The notes: a model not told the origin generated them from the sequence alone. DNA of 64,000 nt from an uncultured Shimia sp. (GCF_947498095.1 NZ_CANMJE010000009.1:124001-188000); one strand, 5' to 3'; positions 24,740 to 34,057 are shown, counted from the first letter of the stretch. Numbers and translations are program-made.

Positions 24740-26773
24740 ATGGCGAACGAACCGGTAGTGACAGTGAGTATTGAAGGCGACGTGGCACATGTCGTCATCG
24801 ACAATCCGCCGGTCAACGCGACTTCGACGGCGGTCCGGCAAGGGCTGGCCGAAGCTGTTGCCGCGGTCAAAGGCGCACGTGTTGCGGTTTTGCGCTGCAA
24901 TGGGCGCAGCTTTGTTGCGGGCGGGGATATGTCCGAGTTCGACGCACCGCCTGTTGAACCTCACCTTCCTGATGTCGTGCAGATGATCGAGGACAGCGCC
25001 GTACCGTTTGTCGCCGTGATGCACGGCAATGTTCTGGGCGGCGGTTTTGAGATCGCGATGGGATGCGCATGGCGGATCGCGACCAAGGGAACAGGCTTTG
25101 GCCTGCCCGAGGTGAACGTGGGATTGATCCCTGGCGCGGGCGGCACACAGCGCCTGCCCCGCCTGATCGGTATGGATGCGGCCATTGATATCACCTGCTC
25201 TGGAAAAATCGTGAAAGCCGATGAGATGCTAGCCTTGGGCGGGATCGACATCGTGGCCGAAGATCTGGACGCGGCCGTGACAGATTTCCTCGCCGACCTG
25301 CCTGCAAGACCGGTTGCGGTGCGCCAGCGTGACGTGGCTGGGTTTGCCGATGATCTTCTCGAAACAAAGCGGGTGGCTTTGACGAAACGTGCCAAGGGGC
25401 AGCAATCGCCGTTGGAGAATTTGACTGCGCTGCAATGGGCAACTGAGCCGTTTGAGGTCGGTCAACCCAAAGAACGCGCGCGCCATCTGGAACTGCGCCA
25501 AAGCGCCGAGAGCCGTGCCTTGCGCCATGCGTTCTTTGCTGAACGACAGGTGGCCAAGCCCCAAGCGATCAAAGGCGCGACACCGCGAGATATTGAAAAG
25601 GTAGCCGTGGTTGGCGGTGGGCTGATGGGCGCAGGCATTGCGGTGTCGGCGCTGAACGCAGGTCTGAACGTGACCCTGATCGAACGCGATGACGAGGCTG
25701 CGAAGGGCGCGGATGAGCGGGTTCGCGGCCTGCTGGAAGGTGCCGTGAAGCGCGGAAAAATGTCCGCGGAAACGCTTGAGGCGCGGATGCGCGCGTTCCG
25801 GGCGGTATCGGATTACGCCGAAGCTGCAGAGGTTGATCTGGCCGTGGAAGCAGTGTTCGAGGACATGGGCGTCAAGCAGCAGGTCTTTGCCAGCCTCGCC
25901 GCTGTCATGGACAAAAATGCCATCCTTGCAACCAATACGTCCTATCTGGACCCGATGCAGATCTTTGATGGTATTGCCAATCCAGACCGCTGTCTTGGCC
26001 TGCATTTTTTCAGCCCCGCCCATATCATGAAACTTTTGGAGATCGTGAAAACGCCCCACACCAGCGCTGAAGTTCTGGCGACGGGGTTTGCTTTGGGCAA
26101 GCGGATGCGCAAGGTCTCGGTTCTGTCCGGGATCTGCGACGGGTTCATCGGCAATCGGATGCTGACCGCCTATCGCCGTGCCGCTGATTATCTGCTCGCG
26201 GATGGCGCGATGCCCTATCAGGTCGATGCGGCTATGCGGAAGGTTGGGATGCCGATGGGGCCCTACGAGGTTCAAGACCTCACCGGACTTCAGATTGCCT
26301 GGGCCAACCGCAAGCGGCAGGCCGAAACGCGCGACCCGAATGAGCGGTATGTCACGATCGCCGACGAGATGTGCGAACGGGGGCGGTTGGGCCAGCGCAC
26401 AGGCAAGGGGTGGTATTCCTACGAAGACAGCAATCGCACGCCGCACCGCGACCCGGATGTCGAAGCCTTGGTTGCAGAATACTCCGCGAAACAGGGCATC
26501 ACGCGCCGCACTTTTTCGGATGAGGGCATCTCGGGGCGCCTATTGGCTGTGCTGGCCAATGAAGGGGCAAGAATCGTCGAAGAAGGGATCGCTGAACGCG
26601 ACTCGGACGTCGATATCGTCAAACTGCATGGTTATGGATTCCCGCGCTGGCGCGGTGGCCCCATGCGCTATGCAGAAGAGACCACTCTGAAAAAGACAAA
26701 AGAATTCATGAGCTTGGTGGCCGTGGAGAGCCCCAACTCCTGGATAATCGCGGAGAAGCTGAACGCGGTTTGA
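24740..26773 (+). CDS. Bifunctional enoyl-CoA hydratase / 3-hydroxyacyl-CoA dehydrogenase
   Basis: A 677-residue FadB/peroxisomal-type fusion. The N-terminal crotonase domain (about 1-190) contains GRSFVAGGDMSEF, GNVLGGGFEIAMGC and LPEVNVGLIPGAGGTQRLPRL, with both catalytic Glu. The dehydrogenase part starts near 288 with the NAD motif VAVVGGGLMGAGIAVSALNAG. It continues through TNTSYLDP and GLHFFSPAHIMKLLEIV with the catalytic His, GFIGNRML, and a duplicated C-terminal domain. The ATG at 24740 is preferred over a TTG two codons earlier. The window has no separate paaF or paaH, and this fusion sits divergently from paaG; it probably supplies both the hydratase and the 3-hydroxyadipyl-CoA dehydrogenase steps. 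Confidence 0.92.
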   Translation: MANEPVVTVSIEGDVAHVVIDNPPVNATSTAVRQGLAEAVAAVKGARVAVLRCNGRSFVAGGDMSEFDAPPVEPHLPDVVQMIEDSAVPFVAVMHGNVLGGGFEIAMGCAWRIATKGTGFGLPEVNVGLIPGAGGTQRLPRLIGMDAAIDITCSGKIVKADEMLALGGIDIVAEDLDAAVTDFLADLPARPVAVRQRDVAGFADDLLETKRVALTKRAKGQQSPLENLTALQWATEPFEVGQPKERARHLELRQSAESRALRHAFFAERQVAKPQAIKGATPRDIEKVAVVGGGLMGAGIAVSALNAGLNVTLIERDDEAAKGADERVRGLLEGAVKRGKMSAETLEARMRAFRAVSDYAEAAEVDLAVEAVFEDMGVKQQVFASLAAVMDKNAILATNTSYLDPMQIFDGIANPDRCLGLHFFSPAHIMKLLEIVKTPHTSAEVLATGFALGKRMRKVSVLSGICDGFIGNRMLTAYRRAADYLLADGAMPYQVDAAMRKVGMPMGPYEVQDLTGLQIAWANRKRQAETRDPNERYVTIADEMCERGRLGQRTGKGWYSYEDSNRTPHRDPDVEALVAEYSAKQGITRRTFSDEGISGRLLAVLANEGARIVEEGIAERDSDVDIVKLHGYGFPRWRGGPMRYAEETTLKKTKEFMSLVAVESPNSWIIAEKLNAV

Positions 26774-26863
26774 AAAATGAACCGAGTGTGTTGATAGTTA
26801 CAAAATTAACATTTAACACATTCACAATTGCTTTGTTTACTACGCCTGTATTGGGAGGACCAA

Positions 26864-27886
26864 ATGGCTAAATTCTCGAAACTCACATCGCTTCTGGCTG
26901 GGGCCGCAATGGCCGTAACCGGTGCGGCGGCTAACGCTGCTGATTATACGCTGACCATCTCAAGCTGGGCACCGCCCACGCATGGTATCAACGCGATGAT
27001 GTGGCCCAAGTTCGTCGAAATGGTTGAAGAAGCCACCGACGGCAAGGTGACCGCAGAGCTGAAGCTGGGCATGGCCCCGCCCCCGGCACAGATGGACCTT
27101 GTCATGGACGGCGCAGCCGACCTGACCATCATTTTCCACGGCTATCAGGCAGGTCGCTTTACCGCGACCAAGATGATCGAGCTGCCCGGCTACGAGGGTT
27201 CGGCAGAAGCCGCATCGGTTGCGTACTGGCGCGCCTATGACAAGTATTTGTCGAAGGCCAACGAGCACCGTGGTGTGAAAGTTGTCGCCCTGCACACCCA
27301 CGGCCCGGCACAGCTGCACTCGAACGCTGCTGTAACGTCCTTGGATGATGTTGCTGGTCTGAAAGTGCGTATCCCTGGTGGTGTTGGCGGTGACGTTGGC
27401 AAGGCGCTGGGTGCAACCGGTATCGCGGTTCCCGCTCCGAAGGTTTACGAAACCCTCGCTTCGAACGCAGCGGACGGCGTTGTGATGCCTTTCGAAGGCC
27501 GCAAGGGCTTCAAGCTGACCGAAGTTGCCAAGAACGTTTATGAAGTTCCCGGTGGTCTCTATCGTGGATCGTTCGCCTTCATCATGAACGAAGACATGTT
27601 CGCCGATCTCCCTGCCGACATTCAGGCCGCTCTGGAAGAGAAAGTCTTTGGTGAGCCCCTGAGCCGTGAGATCGGCAAGATCTGGGACGAGATCGACACC
27701 ATTGGTCGTGACGCAACCACATCGACCGAAGGCAATGCGATCAATGCCGCAACTGCGGAAGATCTGGCCAAATTCGAAGCGATCGCTGCTGACGTGCGCG
27801 CCAGTGTCATCGCCGAAGTGGCCGAACAAGGTGTCGATGCCCAAGCTGCATACGACATGATCGCCAAGGAAATGGCGGCCTACTAA
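26864..27886 (+). CDS. dctP: TRAP transporter solute-binding protein, DctP family
   Basis: A 340-residue periplasmic binding protein with a Sec signal peptide (about residues 1-26, ending ANAA), then DYTLTISSWAPPTHGINAMMWPKF, an N-terminal lobe typical of DctP proteins. The ligand-contact region includes GLKVRIPGGVGGDVGKALGATG, where the conserved Arg usually binds the substrate carboxylate. A strong ribosome-binding site (GGGAGGA) precedes the ATG. Set between phenylacetate genes, it may bind phenylacetate or a related aromatic acid; that is inference. A perfect hairpin separates it from the membrane subunits. Confidence 0.93.
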   Translation: MAKFSKLTSLLAGAAMAVTGAAANAADYTLTISSWAPPTHGINAMMWPKFVEMVEEATDGKVTAELKLGMAPPPAQMDLVMDGAADLTIIFHGYQAGRFTATKMIELPGYEGSAEAASVAYWRAYDKYLSKANEHRGVKVVALHTHGPAQLHSNAAVTSLDDVAGLKVRIPGGVGGDVGKALGATGIAVPAPKVYETLASNAADGVVMPFEGRKGFKLTEVAKNVYEVPGGLYRGSFAFIMNEDMFADLPADIQAALEEKVFGEPLSREIGKIWDEIDTIGRDATTSTEGNAINAATAEDLAKFEAIAADVRASVIAEVAEQGVDAQAAYDMIAKEMAAY

Positions 27887-27896
27887 GCCTGCCCTT

Positions 27897-27922
27897 GAAC
27901 CCGGTGTTTCGGCACCGGGTTC
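27897..27922 (+). terminator. Intercistronic hairpin between dctP and dctQ
   Basis: GAACCCGGTG and CACCGGGTTC form a perfect 10-bp stem with loop TTTCGG, without a T run. In binding-protein operons such hairpins stabilise the upstream message or cut readthrough, giving more binding protein than membrane subunit. Confidence 0.65.
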
Positions 27923-27958
27923 ATCCCCTCACCCCGTTTTCGAAGAAAGGGCTGCCGC

Positions 27959-28465
27959 ATGGCCTCTCTGCTTCATATCATCCGCCGGCTGAGCGTCGTG
28001 CCGGTTCTGGTGGCTTCGGTCGCCTTGTTCATTCTCATGGTCATGACCTTTTGCGACGTGATCCTGCGGTCAATCTTTAACGCGCCGATTGAGGCCGCGA
28101 CTGAATTGACCCGTATCCTCATGGCCATTCTGGTGTTTGCCGTTCTGCCCGTGGCCTCAGCGCGAGGTGACCATATCGCGGTCGACCTCACAGACGGACT
28201 GTTCGCCCGGTTGCATCTGACACGGTTGCGCGACGGCCTCGTGTACCTCCTTTCAGGCGTCATGCTGTTCTGGCCAGTCAAACGGGTCTGGATCCTGGCT
28301 GAGCGCGCTCGTGACTATGGCGACGTTACTGAATACCTCGCCATTCCACAGTTTTATGTCGGCTGGTTTATCGCCGTCTTCACCGCCCTGGCCGCCATCG
28401 CGATGATCGTGGTGGGCCTATTGCATCTTTTTGCCCCTCGCCTGCTTGTGGAGAGCCGCTCATGA
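27959..28465 (+). CDS. dctQ: TRAP transporter small membrane subunit, DctQ family
   Basis: A 168-residue membrane protein with four helices, including VLVASVALFILMVMTFCDVILRSIF and the conserved amphipathic EAATELTRILMAILVFAVLPVA region typical of DctQ. It joins the large subunit to form the transporter driven by sodium ions and fed by the periplasmic binding protein. The final ATGA overlaps the dctM start by 4 bp. Confidence 0.93.
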   Translation: MASLLHIIRRLSVVPVLVASVALFILMVMTFCDVILRSIFNAPIEAATELTRILMAILVFAVLPVASARGDHIAVDLTDGLFARLHLTRLRDGLVYLLSGVMLFWPVKRVWILAERARDYGDVTEYLAIPQFYVGWFIAVFTALAAIAMIVVGLLHLFAPRLLVESRS

Positions 28466-29814
28466 CCGCCGCACTGATTGGATTTGCCATTGTTCTCGTG
28501 CTGGTGCTGGTGCGCTTGCCGATTGTGTTTGCCATGGGGCTGGTTGGGACGCTGGGCTTTGCCTATGAGCGTGGCGGCTCGATCCTGTCGGAGCGAGGCC
28601 TGAAGGCCGCGATGTCGATGGTGGGTCGTCAGATCACCGACACCGCACAAGATTACGGTCTGTCGGTGGTTCCATTGTTCATCCTGATGGGACTGTTTGT
28701 GAACAAGGGTGGCATGGCAAAAGAGCTTTACGCCGTGTCGAACGCATTCCTTGGTCACATGCGAGGCGGTATCGCGATGGCGACCGTCGCCGCTTGTGGC
28801 GGGTTCTCGGCCATCTGTGGCTCATCGCTGGCAACTGCGGCCACCATGTCAAAGGTCGCGATGCCAGAGATGCGCCGCTATGGCTACTCAGACGAGCTGT
28901 CGACCGCGTCGATTGCTGCCGGAGGTACGCTGGGCATTCTCATTCCGCCCTCGGTGATCCTGGTGATTTACGGTCTTCTGACGGAAACCTCGATCGGTAA
29001 GCTTTTCATGGCGGGCATTCTGCCCGGCGCCATGGGCATCCTGTTCTACCTGTTCGCCGTGCGTTGGACCGTGTGGCGTAACCCGGCGTCGGGCCCTGCG
29101 GGCGAGCGCGCGGGCTGGGGAGAGCGGTTGATGGCGATGAAGTCGGTCTGGGCTGTGTTGTTGCTGTTCTTCCTTGTGATCGGCGGCCTTTACGGCGCGT
29201 TTGATTTCTATCCACTGAACCTGACCTTCTCACCGACCGAGGCTGCGGGCATGGGGGCCATGGGCGCCTTTTTGATCGCGCTGTCACGGGGTGGGCTGAC
29301 CATCAAGTCGACGTTCGAGGTGCTGAAAGAAACCTCGTTCACCGCGGCGGCCCTGTTCTCGGTGTTGATCGGAGCGCAGATCTTTTCGAATTTCATCAAC
29401 CTTGCTGGACTGCCTGAGGCGTTGATCGCCATGGTCACGGCTTATGATGTGCCAAACTTTGTCGTGATCCTGATGATCCTTGGCATCTACATCATCCTTG
29501 GCTGCGTGTTTGAGTCACTTTCGATGCTCTTGCTGACGGTGCCGATCTTCTTCCCGCTTGTCACATCTTTGGGTTATGATCCAATCTGGTTCGGTATTGT
29601 GGTTGTTGTTGTGACGGAGATTTCCTTGATTACACCGCCGGTGGGATTGAACGTGTTTATCCTGAAAGGGGTCGTGGGCGATGTGTCCACGGGCACGATT
29701 TTCCGCGGGGTGACACCGTTCTGGATTGCCGACATCTTCCGACTGGCACTGATCGTGCTGATCCCGTGGATTGTGCTGGTGCTGCCTGAACAGATGGGCG
29801 CGATGGGTCACTGA
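28462..29814 (+). CDS. dctM: TRAP transporter large membrane subunit, DctM family
   Basis: A 450-residue transport subunit with about 11-12 hydrophobic helices. Characteristic stretches are VVPLFILMGLFVNKGGMAKELY, GGFSAICGSSLATAATMSKVAMPEM, and GGTLGILIPPSVILVIYGLLTETSIGKLFMAGILPG, and late ITPPVGLNVFILKGV. These are the repeated hairpin signatures of DctM. It overlaps dctQ by 4 bp, and its stop overlaps the P450 start (TGATG), so the cytochrome is part of this operon. Confidence 0.95.
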   Translation: MTAALIGFAIVLVLVLVRLPIVFAMGLVGTLGFAYERGGSILSERGLKAAMSMVGRQITDTAQDYGLSVVPLFILMGLFVNKGGMAKELYAVSNAFLGHMRGGIAMATVAACGGFSAICGSSLATAATMSKVAMPEMRRYGYSDELSTASIAAGGTLGILIPPSVILVIYGLLTETSIGKLFMAGILPGAMGILFYLFAVRWTVWRNPASGPAGERAGWGERLMAMKSVWAVLLLFFLVIGGLYGAFDFYPLNLTFSPTEAAGMGAMGAFLIALSRGGLTIKSTFEVLKETSFTAAALFSVLIGAQIFSNFINLAGLPEALIAMVTAYDVPNFVVILMILGIYIILGCVFESLSMLLLTVPIFFPLVTSLGYDPIWFGIVVVVVTEISLITPPVGLNVFILKGVVGDVSTGTIFRGVTPFWIADIFRLALIVLIPWIVLVLPEQMGAMGH

Positions 29815-31001
29815 TGTTTGTCCTGACTGACCTTCCGGAGGGGTTTCACGACGACCCCTACCCGCACTACCGGGCGCTTCGAGAAGAGGCGCCCGCTTGC
29901 GTGCAACCGGATGGCAGTGTGATCGTCTCGCGGTATGAGGATCTGGATCGGATCTACCGCGATACAACTACGTTCATTTCGGACAAGAAGGCGGTGTTTG
30001 GGCCCAAGTACGGCGTCGACTCGCCGCTGTATGAGCATCACACCAATTCGCTGGTGTTCAACGACCCGCCGTTGCACACCCGCGTGCGCAAGGTGATGGT
30101 GGGGGCGATGAACCCGCGCGCATTGGCGCAGATGGAACCGGGGCTGGAAAAGCTGATCGCCGGGTTGCTGGACGAGATGGATGGCCCGGCCGAAGTCGAG
30201 TTGATCGAGGCCTTTGCGGGCGCCATTCCCATTGAGGTGATTGGCAACCTGCTGGGCATTCCCCACGAGCTTCGCGATCCGCTCAGGGATTGGTCGTTGG
30301 CCATCCTCGGCGCGCTGGAGCCTGCGCTGACACCAGAACAGGAAGCGCTGGGGAACCAGTCGGTCACGGATTTCAAGATCTTCCTGCGCGACATCATCGA
30401 GGACCGCAATGCCAACCCGCGTGACCCGGAAGTGGATGTGCTGACGCGGCTTATCCACACCGAAGGCGATCATCTGACCGAGGTGGAGCTGTATCAGAAC
30501 TGTATCTTCATTCTGAATGCAGGGCATGAGACCACAACCAACCTGATCGGCAACTCAATTGCCTTGCTGGATCAACACCGGGACAAACGTGCCGAGTTGA
30601 TTGCCAATCCCCAGCTGATCACCACGGCGGTAGACGAGTTCCTGCGCATGGAAAGCCCGAACCAATTTGGCAATCGGCTGACCACATCTGAGGTCGAGAT
30701 GCATGAGACCACGATCCCGGCGGGGACCGATATTCACCTGTGTATGGGCGGCGCCAATCGCGATCCGGCACAATTCCCGAACCCCGACGAGATGGTTCTG
30801 GACCGCCGCCCCAACAAGCACATCGCTTTCGCCGGAGGCGCACATACCTGCGTGGGCCTGACACTGGCGCGAATGGAAGGGCGCATCGCGGTGGGGCGTT
30901 TTCTGGAACGCTACCCGAACTATGAGATACTGCCCGGCACAAAGCGCGGCGGCCGCTTGCGGTTCCGTGGCTTCGCCAGCCTGCCCGCCCGTCTGAGCTA
31001 A
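29814..31001 (+). CDS. Cytochrome P450
   Basis: A 395-residue soluble bacterial P450. The I-helix oxygen-activation motif is NAGHETTTNLIGN, the K-helix ExxR is EFLRMES, and the heme-binding loop is FAGGAHTCVGLTLARMEGR, with the proximal Cys. No membrane anchor is present, as in bacterial class I enzymes that need a ferredoxin and reductase; none is encoded beside it. Its start overlaps the dctM stop by one base, so import and hydroxylation are probably linked. A ring- or side-chain-hydroxylation of the imported aromatic acid is a reasonable but unproven idea. Confidence 0.93.
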   Translation: MFVLTDLPEGFHDDPYPHYRALREEAPACVQPDGSVIVSRYEDLDRIYRDTTTFISDKKAVFGPKYGVDSPLYEHHTNSLVFNDPPLHTRVRKVMVGAMNPRALAQMEPGLEKLIAGLLDEMDGPAEVELIEAFAGAIPIEVIGNLLGIPHELRDPLRDWSLAILGALEPALTPEQEALGNQSVTDFKIFLRDIIEDRNANPRDPEVDVLTRLIHTEGDHLTEVELYQNCIFILNAGHETTTNLIGNSIALLDQHRDKRAELIANPQLITTAVDEFLRMESPNQFGNRLTTSEVEMHETTIPAGTDIHLCMGGANRDPAQFPNPDEMVLDRRPNKHIAFAGGAHTCVGLTLARMEGRIAVGRFLERYPNYEILPGTKRGGRLRFRGFASLPARLS

Positions 31002-31042
31002 TCCCAACGACGGGTGCCGCGTATTCCTTATGGCACCCTTAT

Positions 31043-31060
31043 TGACCGACCGTTCGGTCA
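31043..31060. promoter_or_regulatory. Candidate TetR/PaaR operator in the paaZ promoter
   Basis: TGACCGACCGTTCGGTCA has 7-bp perfect inverted arms (TGACCGA/TCGGTCA) around CCGT. It overlaps a promoter-like TTGACC (31042-31047) followed, 17 bp on, by TTAGAT. The same site, at 15 of 18 positions, lies before paaG, 70-odd bp from a crotonase gene in the same pathway. Good candidate for the local TetR repressor. Confidence 0.65.
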
Positions 31061-31126
31061 TGTATTAGATTGGTAGCAACAACCGGATTCGAACGTCGCA
31101 ACGCGCGACAGGACGAGGAGACATCA

Positions 31127-33157
31127 ATGACTGTCCAACAGATTTCCAGCTTTGCCGCAGGTGAGTGGCTGGCCCCCGGCGCGGGTGCGCGCAACATTGC
31201 CAGTGCTATCACCGGCGAGGTGATCGCCAGCGCGGGCAACAATGATCTCGACGTCCAAGCAATGCTGGACTACGGGCGCAATGTGGGCGGCCCTGCCCTG
31301 CGCAAGATGACTTTCCATGACCGTGCGCGCATGCTGAAAGCCGTGGCACTTTACCTGCGTGAGCACCGTCAGGCGATGTATGACCTGTCGTTTGATACCG
31401 GAGCAACCCAGTCAGATCACATGATCGACATTGATGGTGGCATCGGCACCATGCTGGTCTTTGCCTCGAAAGGGCGTCGGGAAATGCCGGACGGGCATGT
31501 CTATCTGGACGGTGAGGTTGAACAGCTGTCGCGCAACGGCACCTTTTTGGGGCAACACATCTGTACGCCTTTGCAAGGTGTCGCGGTACATATCAATGCC
31601 TATAACTTCCCGGTTTGGGGCATGCTTGAGAAACTGGCGCCGACGATCCTGGCGGGCGTGCCTTGTATCGTAAAGCCCGCCACAAACTCGTGTTACGTGA
31701 CCGAGCTGTGCGTACGTTTGATGATCGAGTCCGGATTGATGCCGGCGGGCTCTGTGCAATTGGTCTCGGGTGGTTTGGGCGACATGCTGGACCGGCTGGG
31801 CATGATGGATGTGGTCAGCTTTACCGGCTCAGCCGACACCGCGCTGAAGCTGCGCTCAAACCCGATCCTCTTGGAGAACTCAGTGCGGTTTGTGGCCGAG
31901 CAGGATTCCTTGAATGCCTCCATTCTGGGGCCGGATGCGGAACCCGGCACGCCCGAGTTTGACCTGTTCGTGAAAGAAGTGCAGCGCGAGATGACCACAA
32001 AAGCGGGGCAGAAATGTACCGCCATCCGTCGGATATTTGCGCCGGAAAACACTGTGCAAGCGGTGATCGAGGCCCTGTCGGATCGTCTGGCCAAAACCGT
32101 GATTGGCGACCCACGTCTGGAGACCACCCGTATGGGGGCGCTGGTCTCAGGCGGTCAGAAACGTGACGTGCTGGAAAAGGCGGCGATCATCGGTCAGGAA
32201 GCCGAGCGCGTGTTCGGCGACCCTGAGAATTTCAACGTCGATGGGGCAGACGCCGAGAAAGGCGCCTTTGTGCCACCCATGCTGTTCCATTGCGCCAATC
32301 CAGATGCCGCAAAGCGCGTGCACGATACCGAGGCCTTTGGTCCGGTCAGCACGATCATGGGCTACCGTGATGTCGACCACGCGATTGAACTGGTCAACAA
32401 GGGCATGGGCTCGCTTGTGGCCTCGGTCATCACCCATGATGCGGAAGTGGCGCGTCAGGTGGCGATTGGTGCGGGCGCCTATCACGGGCGTCTGTACTTT
32501 AACAACCGCGACTCTATGAAAGAGTCGACCGGCCACGGCTCACCCCTGCCTCACATGGTGCACGGTGGTCCGGGTCGTGCCGGAGGTGGCGAGGAAATGG
32601 GAGGCGTGCGCGGTGTGAAACACTATATGCAACGCACGGCTATTCAGGGCTCACCCGATATCCTGTCGGCAATCGGCGGCACATGGGTGCCCGGCGGCAC
32701 CGAAATCAAAGGCCCGGCGCATCCATTCACGCGCACCTTCCACGAGGTCTCGATTGGCGAAACCCTGCACACCGAGCCGCGCACCGTCACGATGGACGAC
32801 ATCGAGCATTTCGCCAATTTCACGGGCGACACCTTTTATGCCCACATGGATCAGGAGGCCGCCGAGCGGAACCCGTTCTTCCCGGGTCGCGTGGCGCATG
32901 GCTATCTCTTGCTCAGCTTTGCGGCGGGTCTGTTTGTCGAGCCGAACGAAGGGCCGGTTCTGGCCAACACCGGTTTGGACAACTTGCGCTTTATGAAGCC
33001 GGTGTCGGCCGGGGACAGCATCAAGGTTCGCCTGACGGTTAAGAAAAAGACTCCGCGCAACGAGGAGTACGGCGAAGTGCGCTGGCACGTGACGCTGACC
33101 AATCAGGATGACGAGATGGTCGCAGAGTATGAGCTTTTGACCATGAACGCCTATTAA
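31127..33157 (+). CDS. paaZ: Bifunctional oxepin-CoA hydrolase / semialdehyde dehydrogenase PaaZ
   Basis: A 676-residue fusion that opens the oxepin-CoA ring and oxidises the resulting aldehyde. The aldehyde dehydrogenase part carries the substrate/NADP residues at INAYNFPVWG (N159), Glu258 in VAEQDSLNAS, and catalytic Cys297 in KAGQKCTAIRR. The C-terminal MaoC-like hydratase has HFANFTGDTFYAHMDQ and NPFFPGRVAHGYLL, with the Asp/His pair. The ATG at 31127 follows a GAGGAG ribosome-binding site; the frame is open to 31070 without homology. The palindrome at 31043 lies in its promoter. A 125-bp gap separates it from the P450 gene. Confidence 0.96.
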   Translation: MTVQQISSFAAGEWLAPGAGARNIASAITGEVIASAGNNDLDVQAMLDYGRNVGGPALRKMTFHDRARMLKAVALYLREHRQAMYDLSFDTGATQSDHMIDIDGGIGTMLVFASKGRREMPDGHVYLDGEVEQLSRNGTFLGQHICTPLQGVAVHINAYNFPVWGMLEKLAPTILAGVPCIVKPATNSCYVTELCVRLMIESGLMPAGSVQLVSGGLGDMLDRLGMMDVVSFTGSADTALKLRSNPILLENSVRFVAEQDSLNASILGPDAEPGTPEFDLFVKEVQREMTTKAGQKCTAIRRIFAPENTVQAVIEALSDRLAKTVIGDPRLETTRMGALVSGGQKRDVLEKAAIIGQEAERVFGDPENFNVDGADAEKGAFVPPMLFHCANPDAAKRVHDTEAFGPVSTIMGYRDVDHAIELVNKGMGSLVASVITHDAEVARQVAIGAGAYHGRLYFNNRDSMKESTGHGSPLPHMVHGGPGRAGGGEEMGGVRGVKHYMQRTAIQGSPDILSAIGGTWVPGGTEIKGPAHPFTRTFHEVSIGETLHTEPRTVTMDDIEHFANFTGDTFYAHMDQEAAERNPFFPGRVAHGYLLLSFAAGLFVEPNEGPVLANTGLDNLRFMKPVSAGDSIKVRLTVKKKTPRNEEYGEVRWHVTLTNQDDEMVAEYELLTMNAY

Positions 33158-33239
33158 GGTGCCGGCGTAGGTCGGACAAAACCTGTTCAACCTCCGGGCG
33201 CTCTGGCCAAACACCAGAAGCCCGGATATTGAATGGGGC

Positions 33240-34049
33240 ATGCGAGATGACCCCAAGAACTGGTTTGCCGAAAGCGTCGACGTTCTGACCTACAACCGCA
33301 ATCAGCGGGTTTGGTCGATCATCGTGACCATCTTTGGTGATCTTGCCCAACGCCCCGGCGATCGGATCAGTGGTGCGGTCCTGTCGCGCCTGACCGAACC
33401 GATGGGAATTAAGCCCGAAGCCATGCGTGTTGCCCTGCACCGTTTGCGCGGAGACGGCTGGATTCGCAGCGAGCGGGAAGGCCGCACGAGCCACTATTCT
33501 TTGACCGACAGCGGTTTGGCACAAAGTCAGGCGGCCAGTCCAAGGATCTACCAGCGCGTGATCGATTATCCGCAAACCTGGCAGTTGAGCATTGCCCCGC
33601 CTACCCGACAGGGCGGCAAGGGTGCGCGGGACAAGGCGATGCGGCGCAAGGGTGTCCTGCCGGTGGTCCCGGGTGTCTTTCTGGCGCCAGCCCAAGCGGA
33701 CACCGTGCCAGACAGCCTGACCATGACCGGAGACGTGAACAATGTGCCGGATTGGCTGCGGGACAAGATCGCACCACAGGCGGTCATGCAGTCCTATGAG
33801 GATCTGGACGCGGCATTGGAGCGCTTTGCCGTGATGTGTGAGGACATGCCCAGTCTTGGGCCTCTCGAGGTTGCGACGCTGCGCACGATTGTCGTGCACG
33901 TCTGGCGCAAGGCGCTGTTCTCGCACGCGGACCTGCCGCCGAGTTTCTTTCCCGAGGGTTGGAAAGGTGTCGCGTGCCGCACCAAGGTGATGGACGCGCT
34001 AGAGCGGCTGGGGCAGCCGCATCTCAAGGTTTTGGAAGGCGCCGTCTAA
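33240..34049 (+). CDS. paaX: PaaX-family transcriptional regulator
   Basis: A 269-residue regulator like PaaX, the repressor of phenylacetate genes in other bacteria. The N-terminal winged helix-turn-helix reads VLSRLTEPMGIKPEAMRVALHRLRGDGWIRSEREGRTSHYSLTDSG (about 47-92). A central CRISPR-associated-Cas2-like domain and a helical C-terminal region follow, as in E. coli PaaX (about 316 aa), though this one is shorter. It is 82 bp after paaZ on the same strand. With the TetR protein also present, two phenylacetyl-CoA-responsive regulators may share the pathway. The second might instead control the aromatic amine or hydroxyphenylacetate side. Confidence 0.87.
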   Translation: MRDDPKNWFAESVDVLTYNRNQRVWSIIVTIFGDLAQRPGDRISGAVLSRLTEPMGIKPEAMRVALHRLRGDGWIRSEREGRTSHYSLTDSGLAQSQAASPRIYQRVIDYPQTWQLSIAPPTRQGGKGARDKAMRRKGVLPVVPGVFLAPAQADTVPDSLTMTGDVNNVPDWLRDKIAPQAVMQSYEDLDAALERFAVMCEDMPSLGPLEVATLRTIVVHVWRKALFSHADLPPSFFPEGWKGVACRTKVMDALERLGQPHLKVLEGAV

Positions 34050-34057
34050 GAAACGGG

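Noticed and set aside
25229-26446. Minus-strand open frame of about 405 codons
   Set aside because: Antisense to the hydratase/dehydrogenase fusion; no motifs.
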